NCBI GenBank assembly: GCA_002256465.1 | Contig: NQJG01000021.1 | Coordinates: 1-21,660, forward strand | Direction of reading: 5' to 3' | DNA from: Methylococcaceae bacterium NSP1-1 | Lineage (GTDB): Bacteria > Pseudomonadota > Gammaproteobacteria > Methylococcales > Methylomonadaceae | Length of the DNA: 21,660 nt | Position numbers and translations under genes: made by a program | Notes under the pieces: generated by a model | Databases searched by the model: none | Told to the model about the DNA's origin: nothing | Seen by the model: the letters and a program-made list of their open reading frames with translations, nothing else | In this document: in pieces, positions 10,261-19,684 of the stretch | Layout: each line of letters starts with the position of its first letter | Position numbering within the stretch: the stretch's first letter is position 1

Positions 10261-11333
10261 AATCCCGCCTCAGCGATACAATAGTCTACAACAACGGCTG
10301 TTGCTTCCGGACGCGCACAGTGTCGTGCGTCAACGCTCATAACATCCAATTGTTTAAGTGCCTTTGTTATATGTTCTGCCAGTGTTGCCGGATTCAAATC
10401 CTTTTGCATCAATAGCAGCCCTGCGCCTGCATCGGTTAAATAGCGTGCATTCGCTGCCTGATGATCATCAATAGCACTCGGTAACGGTATAAAAATTGCC
10501 GGAACACCCATTGCTGCCACTTCACTCACAGTCATAGCGCCTGCTCTACAAATCACCAAATCAGCCCATTGATAAGCCGCAACCATATCATCAATAAAAG
10601 CATTGGTGTCCGCTTCAATATCTAATGCTTTATATCGGCTTTCAACTTGGGGCAACATGGCAGCACCTGTTTGATGCTTTATTTGCACTGATTGCATTGC
10701 CAAACCGGATTTTTGAAATTCGGCAATAGCCTCAGGCACAGTTTCATTCAATATTTGAGCGCCCTGACTACCACCAAAAATCAATATCCTGATCTCTTTT
10801 TCAGACCGCTGGTGTCCATTTTCCATCGCAGTAAGAAATTGTTTTCTTAACGGATTTCCCGTGCATTTCGCTTTTACTTTCCCGCTAAAACTATCGGGAA
10901 ATGCTTCCAATACCTGATTGGCCAAGCGCGCAAGCAAGCGATTAGTTGTACCTGGAATCCGGTTTTGTTCATGGATTATCAAGGGAATACCCAATAGTTT
11001 CGCCATCAACCCACCAGGGCCGGCAACAAATCCCCCCATCCCCAACACCACATCAGGTTTACGCTTGCGCAATATTTTCATAGCTTGGACACAGGCATTG
11101 AACAACATAAATACGGCCGTTATTTTCGCCGTTAATCCTTTACCTCGCACACCGGCAACCGACAACCAGTCGATTTCAATTCCATTTTCTGGAATTACAC
11201 GGCTTTCCAGTCCTTTCTGCGTACCTAGCCAGCTGACTTTCCACCCTTTTTCCATTAACAATTCTGCAACCGCCAGTGCCGGAAACACATGTCCACCGGT
11301 TCCTCCGGCCATGATAACTATACGCTTACCCAT
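10257..11333 (-). CDS. murG: MurG, UDP-GlcNAc transferase that makes lipid II
   Basis: GT-B glycosyltransferase on the inner face of the membrane that adds GlcNAc to lipid I. I chose the ATG at 11333 (358 residues, [15 protein letters not shown]) because AGGAAAGG precedes it and E. coli MurG begins the same way. The frame is open 27 codons further upstream, but only inside ftsW. Motifs: GGTGGH (10-15), the membrane-side [13 protein letters not shown] (121-124), the UDP-binding FGGSQGA (186-192) and [10 protein letters not shown]. It overlaps the end of ftsW by 16 nt and the start of murC by 4 nt. It looks intact. Confidence 0.96.
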   Translation of the reverse strand: MGKRIVIMAGGTGGHVFPALAVAELLMEKGWKVSWLGTQKGLESRVIPENGIEIDWLSVAGVRGKGLTAKITAVFMLFNACVQAMKILRKRKPDVVLGMGGFVAGPGGLMAKLLGIPLIIHEQNRIPGTTNRLLARLANQVLEAFPDSFSGKVKAKCTGNPLRKQFLTAMENGHQRSEKEIRILIFGGSQGAQILNETVPEAIAEFQKSGLAMQSVQIKHQTGAAMLPQVESRYKALDIEADTNAFIDDMVAAYQWADLVICRAGAMTVSEVAAMGVPAIFIPLPSAIDDHQAANARYLTDAGAGLLLMQKDLNPATLAEHITKALKQLDVMSVDARHCARPEATAVVVDYCIAEAGL

Positions 11334-12493
11334 TTCGACCTTTCCTTTGGTGTATTGGCATTTATCTCGGCAACTTCGCTTTGCACTCGGAATAACAACG
11401 CAACTGCGCAACACATAATCATCATACTGCCGCCGCCATAACTCATTAATGGCAAAGTCAATCCTTTCGTTGGCAAAATTCCCATATTAACGCCCATGTT
11501 GACGAATGCTTGAAAGCCAAACCAGATGCCCAAACCATAGGCAATAAAGGCGGAAAACCGCTCTCCTGCTTTCTCTGCAGCCACGCCTATCTCAAAAGTA
11601 CGCCATATCAATAATGAAAATAAGACAATGACGGTAACTACTCCCAATAGCCCCAGTTCTTCAGCAATCACTGAAAATAAAAAATCGGTATGCGCTTCAG
11701 GTAAATAAAACAGTTTTTGTATGCCACTACCCAAGCCCACACCGGACCATTCTCCCCGCCCGAATGAAATAAGCGCATGGACTAATTGATAGCCTGTATC
11801 TTTAGGATCAGCCCATGGATTCATGAAACTGGTTACACGCTTCATGCGATAAGGCTCAAAATACACCAGTAACATTGCCAGTACCGCCACTAACGACAAC
11901 AGCATTATGAATTGTGATAGTCTGGCTCCCGCTAAAAACATAATGCCCATAGCGATAATTAATATCACTACCGCTGAACCGAAATCAGGTTCCATCAGCA
12001 ACAGTAAACTGGCTACTGAAAACAAAATTAAAGGTTTAATCAAACCGAATGCAGATTCACGTATTGATTGCTGATGACGGGTTACATACCCGGCCATATA
12101 GATGACAGCAAAATACTTGACCACTTCTGATACCTGTATTCTCAAGCCGCCTATAGACAGCCAGCGTGTACTGCCGTTAACCTTTACCCCAAGACCTGGC
12201 ACCAGCACAATCACCAGTAATAATAACCCCCCTATAAACAACCATTGCCCCGATTTTTCCCAAACACGAATGGGTGTGAGTGCTACACATGCGCCTAAAA
12301 ACAGTCCAAGGCCTATATGCATTGACTGCCTGATGGGATAGTAAAAACTGTTACCGGTCATTTTTACACCCAAGTGCAATGATGATGATGCCACCATCAC
12401 ATAACCTATGAGCAATAAACTCGTAGATACAACGATCAACAGGGGATCGAAATGAAACCGTCCGATCCGTGATGGCTTCGCTCGTTTGCTCAT
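11318..12493 (-). CDS. ftsW: FtsW, septal SEDS peptidoglycan glycosyltransferase
   Basis: Polytopic inner-membrane polymerase that works with FtsI to make septal glycan strands. The 391 residues have a short basic start followed by about ten hydrophobic segments. SEDS motifs visible are FYYPIRQ, NGSTRWLSIG, EPDFGSAVV, the periplasmic loop PEAHTDFLFSVIAEELG with the catalytic aspartate (E. coli Asp297), and GILPTKGLTLPLMSYGGGS near the C-terminus. E. coli FtsW has 414 residues, so the length is normal. The start overlaps the murD stop (ATGA). RodA is the close paralogue, but gene context decides for FtsW. Confidence 0.95.
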   Translation of the reverse strand: MSKRAKPSRIGRFHFDPLLIVVSTSLLLIGYVMVASSSLHLGVKMTGNSFYYPIRQSMHIGLGLFLGACVALTPIRVWEKSGQWLFIGGLLLLVIVLVPGLGVKVNGSTRWLSIGGLRIQVSEVVKYFAVIYMAGYVTRHQQSIRESAFGLIKPLILFSVASLLLLMEPDFGSAVVILIIAMGIMFLAGARLSQFIMLLSLVAVLAMLLVYFEPYRMKRVTSFMNPWADPKDTGYQLVHALISFGRGEWSGVGLGSGIQKLFYLPEAHTDFLFSVIAEELGLLGVVTVIVLFSLLIWRTFEIGVAAEKAGERFSAFIAYGLGIWFGFQAFVNMGVNMGILPTKGLTLPLMSYGGGSMMIMCCAVALLFRVQSEVAEINANTPKERSKWVSV

Positions 12494-13866
12494 GCAAGCA
12501 ACCCCAATACCGCTTTAGAAAATTGATCGCCTCTATCCTGATAATTTTTATATTGATCAAGACTGGCACAGGCGGGAGACAGCAATACACTGTCACCGAC
12601 CCTCGCAAGACTGGCAGAAATTTGAACAGCTTGTGCCATGTTTTCGGCGGCATAAACGGGAACACAATTATTCAGTGCCTGTTTTATCAATCCGGCATCC
12701 TTGCCCATTAAAATCACACTTTTTGCTTTTTCTTTAATTGCGGGTGTCAATTCCTTCATATCGGCCCCCTTTGCATCCCCGCCTGCAATCAGAATAACTT
12801 TGCGTTCATAGCCTTGTAACGCTGCAACACAGGCACCAATATTGGTCGCCTTTGAATCGTTTACCCAGGTGACACCGCGTATTTCCGCGACACGCTGCAT
12901 TCGGTGATCCAATCCTTTAAATGTTTTCAAAGCATTACACATAGCATGCTCATCTAAACCTATAGACACTCCTAATGCTAATGCAGCCAATGCATTGGCT
13001 GCATTGTGTCTACCTTCAAGCGGTAATTCAGCTAATGGCATCAGACATTGTTTATTGTGCATCAGGTACTCAACATCTCCCTTGTTAGCGATATAGAAAT
13101 CAGCATCCTTTTTAATTGAAAATGTCAATATACGCCTATCTTCTTCCTGCATCGCATCAACAATAGGGTCATCGACATTGATAACCATGACACCATTACC
13201 ACTAAAAACGTTCTGCTTTTCCTGTGCGTATTTGGCTATATCCGCATGTCTATCTAGATGATCAGCAGAGACATTAAGCACTGTTGCAGCAGCAGCATTC
13301 AAAACACTGGTTCGTTCAAGCTGAAAACTTGAAAGCTCCAATACATACAACTCTGCCGCCTGATCCAGTAAATCCAATGCCGGTGTACCAAGATTACCAC
13401 CTACACCCGCCTTTTTTCCGGCGCATTTTGCCATTTCACCTAGCATGGTTGTAACCGTGCTTTTACCATTTGACCCAGTAATGGCAATGATCGGTGCATC
13501 AACGGAACATGCGAACAAATCAATATCACTTACTATCTTCGAGCCATTAGCGATGGCTTTGACGATCGACTTTTCAGTTAGCGATACACCTGGACTGACA
13601 ATCAAATGTGTTGCCACTTTAAAAGCCGCCTCATCAAATCCGCCTGTAAAAACAGGCGTATCCGGCATCACTTGAAAAAATTCATCTATTAACGGCGGTT
13701 TATCACGACTATCGGTGATGGCAAAGTTAATCCCGAGTTTTTGTAAGTAATGCGCAACCGAAAGACCTGTATTGCCAAGCCCTACCACCAAAACCTTGGA
13801 GTTTTGTGGATCCAATGCGAAATTCTTTCTTAAGGAATTTATAATCGCCACATTATCTATTTTCAT
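12490..13866 (-). CDS. murD: UDP-N-acetylmuramoylalanine--D-glutamate ligase MurD
   Basis: Cytoplasmic ligase that adds D-Glu to UDP-MurNAc-L-Ala. From the ATG at 13866 it has 458 residues: nucleotide-sugar domain with VVGLGNTGLS (28-36), P-loop GSNGKST (131-137), SSFQLE, NVSADHLDRH and C-terminal NDSKATN and SPACASLDQY. A TTG six codons upstream (13884) could also start the frame, but neither start has a strong ribosome site; I prefer the ATG because MurD homologues begin near it. A 61-nt spacer separates it from mraY, one of the largest gaps in the cluster; I see no promoter or hairpin in it. No lesion. Confidence 0.95.
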   Translation of the reverse strand: MKIDNVAIINSLRKNFALDPQNSKVLVVGLGNTGLSVAHYLQKLGINFAITDSRDKPPLIDEFFQVMPDTPVFTGGFDEAAFKVATHLIVSPGVSLTEKSIVKAIANGSKIVSDIDLFACSVDAPIIAITGSNGKSTVTTMLGEMAKCAGKKAGVGGNLGTPALDLLDQAAELYVLELSSFQLERTSVLNAAAATVLNVSADHLDRHADIAKYAQEKQNVFSGNGVMVINVDDPIVDAMQEEDRRILTFSIKKDADFYIANKGDVEYLMHNKQCLMPLAELPLEGRHNAANALAALALGVSIGLDEHAMCNALKTFKGLDHRMQRVAEIRGVTWVNDSKATNIGACVAALQGYERKVILIAGGDAKGADMKELTPAIKEKAKSVILMGKDAGLIKQALNNCVPVYAAENMAQAVQISASLARVGDSVLLSPACASLDQYKNYQDRGDQFSKAVLGLLA

Positions 13867-13927
13867 CTCACAATCACTCGCCAACCAGAAATCAGAGAAA
13901 TACTTTGATTTACCTTGTGCATTTTTC

Positions 13928-15010
13928 TCATCTCAATTTTAAAGTTGCCAATCCGATCAGTACCAGAATAACGGTGATAATCCAGAAACGCACAATAACC
14001 CGAGGTTCAGGCCATCCTTTCAATTCAAAATGATGATGTATCGGTGCCATACGAAAAACCCGTTTTCCGGTCAGCTTAAAAGAAGCAACCTGGATCATCA
14101 CGGATACCGTCTCCATAACAAAAACACCGCCCATAATCATCAAGACGATTTCTTGCCTGACCAATACTGCCAATACACCCAAAGCCGCTCCCAATGCCAA
14201 CGCGCCGACATCTCCCATAAACACCATCGCGGGATAGGCGTTAAACCATAAAAACCCTAATCCGGCACCCACTAAAGCAGCACAAAATACGATGAGTTCT
14301 CCCGCATTGGGCAGATAAGGAATAGCCAGATAATCTGAAAAAGCCACATGTCCCGAGAGATAGGCAAAAATTCCCAAGCCCGAAGCAACCATCACCGTAG
14401 GCATGATAGCCAAACCATCCAGTCCATCGGTCAAGTTAACGGCATTGCTGGTTCCAACGATCACAAAATAGGTCAGAACCACATACATCCAACCCATATT
14501 CAGCATGAAGTCCTTAAAAAAGGGGATAATGAATTGTGTTTCTGCCGGTAGAATTGCCGTTTTATACAAGAAAACAGCGGCCGTTAAACCTATTACAGAT
14601 TGCCAGAAATATTTAGCTTTAGCCGACAATCCATCACTGTTGTTTTTAATGACTTTTCTGTAGTCATCAACAAAACCGATAACGCCATAACCCATGGTTA
14701 CCAGCAAAATAACCCAAATATATCTATTTCCAAGATCAGCCCATAACAAAGTACTCAATGCGATTGCTACCAGTATTAAAGTTCCACCCATCGTAGGAGT
14801 GCCCGCTTTTTCATAATGGGATTGTGGACCTAATTCACGAATGCTTTGCCCGATCTTTCTACGGCTTAATTTCCTGATCATTACCGGCCCAATAATGAAA
14901 GCAATCATCAAGGATGTTAATGCACCCAGAATGGCGCGAAAGGTCAGGTAATGAAACACCCTGAATCCGCCATCAAAGGTCATTAAATAATCTGCCAAGT
15001 AAAGTAACAT
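13928..15010 (-). CDS. mraY: MraY, phospho-MurNAc-pentapeptide translocase
   Basis: Integral membrane enzyme that transfers phospho-MurNAc-pentapeptide from UDP to undecaprenyl phosphate, giving lipid I. The length (360) equals that of E. coli and the numbering matches: Asp115-Asp116 in [21 protein letters not shown] (189-201), Asp267 in FMGDVG and the HHH motif in [20 protein letters not shown]. About ten membrane helices are evident. One small departure is GDVGAL where most homologues have GDVGSL. The start lies 2 nt after the murF stop. Confidence 0.97.
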   Translation of the reverse strand: MLLYLADYLMTFDGGFRVFHYLTFRAILGALTSLMIAFIIGPVMIRKLSRRKIGQSIRELGPQSHYEKAGTPTMGGTLILVAIALSTLLWADLGNRYIWVILLVTMGYGVIGFVDDYRKVIKNNSDGLSAKAKYFWQSVIGLTAAVFLYKTAILPAETQFIIPFFKDFMLNMGWMYVVLTYFVIVGTSNAVNLTDGLDGLAIMPTVMVASGLGIFAYLSGHVAFSDYLAIPYLPNAGELIVFCAALVGAGLGFLWFNAYPAMVFMGDVGALALGAALGVLAVLVRQEIVLMIMGGVFVMETVSVMIQVASFKLTGKRVFRMAPIHHHFELKGWPEPRVIVRFWIITVILVLIGLATLKLR

Positions 15011-15012
15011 TT

Positions 15013-16258
15013 TTAATTCCTGAAATTATCAACCAAAGCTGCCGCTACATTTTCCATGCGCTGCGCTCGTGAACCTTTAATCAAAATCGTTTCATCTCCT
15101 TTCAGTTCTTGCTTTAGCACATCAATCAAATCTTGTTGTTTTTCAAAAAAAGTCGCTCCTTTGCCAAAGGCTCGTACAGTATTTTTCTTACAACTCCGCT
15201 GGCTTTAATAAGCGCACCCATTTCTTCATGCATTTTCGGGCTATCAGGACCCAATTCACCGAATGCCCCTAATACCAGCCATGGCTTACCTTTAAAATTA
15301 GACAGAACATCAAGTCCGGCTTTCAGAGAGGCCGAATTTGCGTTATAGGTATCATCAATGATGATATTTCCCAAACGACTAACCAGGGGTTGCAACCGGC
15401 CAGTTACCGGTTTTACACTTTCCAGTCCTTGCTTAATCTGCTTCAGGTCTATACCCAAAGCCAAACTTGCAGCAGTGGCAGCCAAGGCATTAACAACATT
15501 ATGCCGACCTGCCAGTTTTAAAATAATGTCAACTTTACCCTGCGCTGTAACTAGCTCAAATGAGGTAACAAACACGTTATTGCGAATTTCTGTTTTAATT
15601 GCTTTAGCCGTTACATCAGCACTGTCATTCAACCCAAATGTCAGAACGCGTCTATTTCCTGCGACTGATTTCCAATAGTCGAAATAGCCATCATCATGAT
15701 TAATGACCGCAATACCGTCATTTTTAAGCGTCTCAATGATTTCACCTTTAGCTTTTGCAACACCTTCAAGACTGCCGAAACCCTCTATATGCGCCGCTCC
15801 TGCATTGGTAATAATCACCACATCAGCTTGTGCGTACATGCTGGTATAAGCAATTTCCCCTGCATGATTTGCACCCATTTCAATCACTGCATAGCGATGC
15901 TGTTCATTCAGGCTGAGTAACGTCAAGGGGACGCCAATGTCATTATTCAAATTACCTTGAGTAAACAAGACAGGGGCATTGACAGCCATGCCCCGGCCAG
16001 CTCAGCTAATGCTAACCGCGTATCATCAACAATAATATGCGATAGGGTTGATTTAACACCTTTATGCACGATAGCAGCAATTGCTCCGGCCTCTTCAGCT
16101 TGATCAACAAACTCATTGCCATCAAAGTTGTGCCCTTTAATTGCAATATAAAGCTGTCCTGGCTTAATTGCCCGTGTGTCTATGCTGACAGAAGTGATAG
16201 CCACATCTGCCCCGATGAGCTTCCCTTGCACAGCTTCGGCACAGTCACTTAGCATCAT
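15013..16258 (-). CDS. murF: MurF, UDP-MurNAc-tripeptide--D-Ala-D-Ala ligase (broken: P-loop deleted plus frameshift)
   Basis: MurF adds D-Ala-D-Ala to the tripeptide precursor. The gene lies in three frame segments. The N-terminal domain (16258 to about 15985) ends [13 protein letters not shown], as expected. The next recognisable part, [17 protein letters not shown], is in another frame. Compared with E. coli MurF about 88 nt are missing between them, including the whole ATP-binding P-loop (GSSGKTS in E. coli). The middle part holds [31 protein letters not shown] and [10 protein letters not shown]. At 15181-15187 an A-run one base short (AGAAAAAT) shifts the frame again; the third part ([16 protein letters not shown], then [14 protein letters not shown]) ends at a TAA at 15013. 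As written it cannot give active MurF. Gene spacing (2 nt on each side) is normal. Confidence 0.88.
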
Positions 16259-16260
16259 TT

Positions 16261-17781
16261 TTATTGTTCTCCAGCTCTCATTTTTAATGCATCAATCACA
16301 ACCTGGCTATCACTGAATGCTATTTGCACTCCATTACTTTCCTGGTAGTCTTCATGGCCTTTACCCGCAACCACAATGCAATCCTTTTCAGCGGCTCTCG
16401 CTATCACATTTTGTATTGCCTGTTCCCTGTTTTGAATCACTTCTATCTTACTAACAGATTCGCGATCAATTACGTCTCTACAGCCAGCCAAAATATCTTT
16501 AACTATATCCTGTCCATTTTCAAAACGCGGGTTGTCATCAGTAATAATCACGTGATCCGCCCACTGCTCTGCAATACGTCCCATTTCTGGACGCTTGCCC
16601 TTGTCCCGGTTACCACCACAGCCGAAAACCACCCATAGGTCCTGCCCGCAGTGTTTTCTCAAGCTGGATAAAACCTTATCCAGAGCATCGGGGGTATGGG
16701 CATAATCTACAAAAATCAGTGGCTGCCCATCTCCGCCAAAACGCTCCATACGTCCCGCAACCGGCTTTATAAGCTTAAGTTTTTTAACCGCCTCAGGCAT
16801 TGAAACACCCATGGCCAACATCACAGCCAGAACGGTTAAGACATTCTCACTATTAAAGTCACCATAAAGCGGTACGTTTACCCGCAGACTATTGCCCCGC
16901 CAACACACATCAAATTCAATGCCATCCACTTTATGCAAAATATTTTCTGCACGGACGCATTCGCATGAAGCCAAGGTTTTTCCCTGAACACTGATGCCCC
17001 ACAAAACAACAGTTTCGGGTACCGCGGCAATAATCCGGTCGCTATAAAAATCATCGAGATTGACTACTGCAAAAGCTAATCCTGGCTTGTTTAGTAACGC
17101 TAATTTAGCCTGCAGGTAGGCCTCCATAGTTCCGTGATAATCCAAATGATCGCGACTAATATTGGTAAAAACAGCGCCTTTAAAAGTAACGCCATTAACC
17201 CTGCCCTGCTCCAAACCATGCGATGAAACCTCCATCGCTACTGTTTTTTTTTTATCTTTTAGTAATTCAGCCAGTACTCTTTGAGTTTTCAAGGCATCAG
17301 GGGTGGTATTAAGTGTTTTACTAAGTTTGCCCCACTCACCCCATCCAAGAGTGCCGACTATTCCGCAATCATCCAACATCTGGCTTAAAAAATGACTGCA
17401 AGAGGTTTTGCCATTAGTCCCTGTGATGCCAATAACATCCATAAATCCGGATGGATCGCCATAAAAACGGGCTGCTATATCACCGAGCTTCGGGCCCAGA
17501 TCTTCCACAGCAATCATCGGCACATTATTGATCTGCTCGACCGGCTGCTTGCGCCCCCCTGCGGGATCGAAAACAACGACACAAGCCCCCTTATCAACAG
17601 CCTGTGCAACGTGAGCTAGGCCATGTTGCTTGGCACCCGCCAAGGCAATAAATACATTTCCCTCAACAACCTCCCGACTGTCCAAAGCCAGACCCGTAAT
17701 TTGCCTATCCTCAGCTTCTCCCAAACTTAAGTTTGTAAATGAAGCAAATCCTTCTAATAGCTCTTTCAGCCTCATGAGCAT
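16261..17781 (-). CDS. murE: MurE, UDP-MurNAc-L-Ala-D-Glu--meso-diaminopimelate ligase
   Basis: Adds meso-diaminopimelate to the precursor. The 506 residues show the P-loop GTNGKTS (121-127), MEVSSHGL, the Lys226 region of the carbamylated lysine, DYAHTPDAL (359-367) and DNPR (416-419), the signature of diaminopimelate rather than lysine specificity, as expected for a Gram-negative wall. Two starts are possible, ATG at 17781 or at 17775; neither has a strong ribosome site. The stretch SQMLDDCGIVGTLGWG after the P-loop is about 4-6 residues shorter than in many homologues, possibly natural. The start is 2 nt after the ftsI stop. Confidence 0.95.
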   Translation of the reverse strand: MLMRLKELLEGFASFTNLSLGEAEDRQITGLALDSREVVEGNVFIALAGAKQHGLAHVAQAVDKGACVVVFDPAGGRKQPVEQINNVPMIAVEDLGPKLGDIAARFYGDPSGFMDVIGITGTNGKTSCSHFLSQMLDDCGIVGTLGWGEWGKLSKTLNTTPDALKTQRVLAELLKDKKKTVAMEVSSHGLEQGRVNGVTFKGAVFTNISRDHLDYHGTMEAYLQAKLALLNKPGLAFAVVNLDDFYSDRIIAAVPETVVLWGISVQGKTLASCECVRAENILHKVDGIEFDVCWRGNSLRVNVPLYGDFNSENVLTVLAVMLAMGVSMPEAVKKLKLIKPVAGRMERFGGDGQPLIFVDYAHTPDALDKVLSSLRKHCGQDLWVVFGCGGNRDKGKRPEMGRIAEQWADHVIITDDNPRFENGQDIVKDILAGCRDVIDRESVSKIEVIQNREQAIQNVIARAAEKDCIVVAGKGHEDYQESNGVQIAFSDSQVVIDALKMRAGEQ

Positions 17782-17783
17782 TG

Positions 17784-19417
17784 CTACTGGCTTTTCTGAG
17801 TTAACAAAATGGGCATCGTTTCTTCCTGATCAGGTGCAACTTCCAGTATTCTCAAGGCTCCCGCCATCACCTTGGAAAATACCGGAGCAGAAACCAGTCC
17901 GCCGTAATACTGACCCGCAGAAGGTTCATCAATCATGACGACAATAATCAACCGTGGATCACTGGCAGGTGCCATTCCGGCAAAAACTGCAAAATAATTC
18001 TTCTCGGTATATCCCCTGGAACCTGAAGCCTTTTTTACTGTCCCTGTTTTACCTGCGGCAGTGTAGCCGTCAACCCTGGCTTCATAAGCGGTGCCATCCT
18101 TCATGAGCACGGTTTCCATCATTTTCCTGACACTTATAGCCGTCTTAGCTGAAAATACCCGAACAGCATCATCATCTTCTTCACGTTTCAGCAAGCTCAC
18201 TGAATGCAAAATACCGTCATCCGCCAAAGCCGTATATGCTCTTGCAAGTTGCAACGCAGAACTACTCAAACCATAGCCGAATGACAGAATTGCCCGGTCG
18301 AAATCATGCCACCTTTTATAGTCCATCAAAGTGCCACTGGCTTCACCTGGAAAACCTGAGCCTGCTGAAATACCAAAACCAAGCCGGTGATAAACTCCCC
18401 AAAAATATTTCGGAGGCATTTTCAATGCCATCATGCTAACACCGACATTACTGGATTTTTTTATTACATGCGTTAAATCCAGGGTGCCGTAATTATGTAC
18501 ATCTTTAACTGTATTGCGTCCGATTTGATACGTTCCATGCGTGGCAAAAGTGGCATTAGGACTTACATAACCACCGTCTAAAGCCGCTGCAACGACAAAG
18601 GGTTTAACTGTTGATCCCGGTTCAAACACATCGGTAAGCGCTCTATTCCTATACAAACTTTCTTTCAAGCTACTTCGGGTATTCGGATTAAAAGAGGGCT
18701 GGTTAACTGCCGCCAGGATTTCCCCGTTTTTTGCATCCAATACTACCAATGCCCCTGATTTGGCTTAATATTTTCTATATCTTCTATAATTCGACGCTGT
18801 CCATCCCTTATGACCCGTTTACTGCCTGAAATTCCTTTCAATAAATTTTCATAACCAGACTCCATTCCCTCCTGCCCGATATCATCAACATTGGTAAAGC
18901 CAACTATATGAGCGGAAACTCCACCTGTAGGGTAAAAACGCTTGAATTCGCGTTCAAAATAAACGCCTTCAAGCTTCAATTCTTTCACTTGATCGCCAAG
19001 CTGCGGATTAACCCTGCGCGCTATATAAACAAACTGCCTATGTGAATCTTCCTTAATCAATTCGGTTACTTTCCCCGTCGGCAAATTCAACAACTTTTCC
19101 ATATGCTTGATCTGGTCGTCTTTCGCAAATTTAAGCTCACGCGGATTTATCCAAATAGACTCAACAGGGGAACTAATCGCCAGAGGATCACCATTTCTAT
19201 CTTTGATCATGCCCCTGTATGCTGAAACGGACACATCATCGACCTGCCTCATATCTCCCTCATGCTTGAGAAACTGTTTACTCAGGACTTGTAAATCAAT
19301 CGCGCGACCTGTCAATACCAACATGCAAGCCATCATAAAAACAACCAGGAATTTTCTTCTGGCAGAAAAATCACCTGTTGGTCGTTTTGGCGTACTTCTA
19401 ACTCGAAAATCTAACAT
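17784..19417 (-). CDS. ftsI: FtsI (PBP3), septal peptidoglycan transpeptidase (broken by internal deletion and frameshift)
   Basis: Class B penicillin-binding protein that cross-links septal peptidoglycan with FtsW. The N-terminal frame (224 residues, 18743-19417) holds a cytoplasmic tail, one membrane helix (about residues 24-42) and the pedestal domain up to RRIIEDIENIKPNQ. The second frame (about 18754-17784) begins ALVVLDAKNGEILA and holds the catalytic SxxK (GSTVKP), the SSN motif, KTGT and the C-terminal YYGGLVSAPVF. Relative to E. coli FtsI about 94 nt are missing at 18752-18760, including the LSID-R-LQ helix that opens the transpeptidase domain, and the frame changes. With those residues the protein would be about 575-580 long, near the E. 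coli 588. It sits between ftsL and murE as usual. Confidence 0.92.
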
Positions 19418-19684
19418 TTACGGTTTTATATAAATAATTTTTTCTCGTAACGGCATGACCAATTTCAATTGCTCCCGTGCCACTAGCTCTACTCGATTCT
19501 GTTCCGCCAACATTGTCAGCTCCAATTGCATCTGCCCCCATTCGACTTCATACTGATCCAGTGCTCTTTCCTGTTTTTGTATCTCAATAAAGATCAAACG
19601 GGAATAGTATTTGCTATAAATCACCGCTAAAGCGGATAATAGCAGTACTGTGCCCACCACACTCAAAAGCCGATTTGTAACCAT
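19418..19684 (-). CDS. ftsL: Cell division protein FtsL
   Basis: Small bitopic divisome protein that forms a complex with FtsB and FtsQ and activates FtsWI. The 88 residues give one N-terminal membrane helix (about 4-23, LLSVVGTVLLLSALAVIYSK) and a periplasmic coiled coil (about 30-75, rich in E, Q and L), ending in ViYIKP-like residues. FtsL is poorly conserved, so the call rests on size, topology and position. Its ATG directly follows the rsmH stop (TAAATG), and its own stop directly precedes the ftsI ATG. Confidence 0.92.
   Translation of the reverse strand: MVTNRLLSVVGTVLLLSALAVIYSKYYSRLIFIEIQKQERALDQYEVEWGQMQLELTMLAEQNRVELVAREQLKLVMPLREKIIYIKP

Noticed and set aside
10918..11418. 166-residue plus-strand frame opposite murG and ftsW
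   Set aside because: Complement of conserved murG/ftsW codons, proline-rich as expected for the antisense of glycine-rich loops; no support.
12351..12665. 104-residue minus-strand frame across the murD-ftsW border
   Set aside because: It lies in another frame over two well-conserved genes and resembles no protein; a shadow frame.
15013..19417. Introns, programmed frameshifting or a split-gene system as the cause of broken murF and ftsI
   Set aside because: The sites lack expected residues rather than carrying extra sequence, and no slippery site with a downstream structure was seen; deletions or sequence errors fit better.
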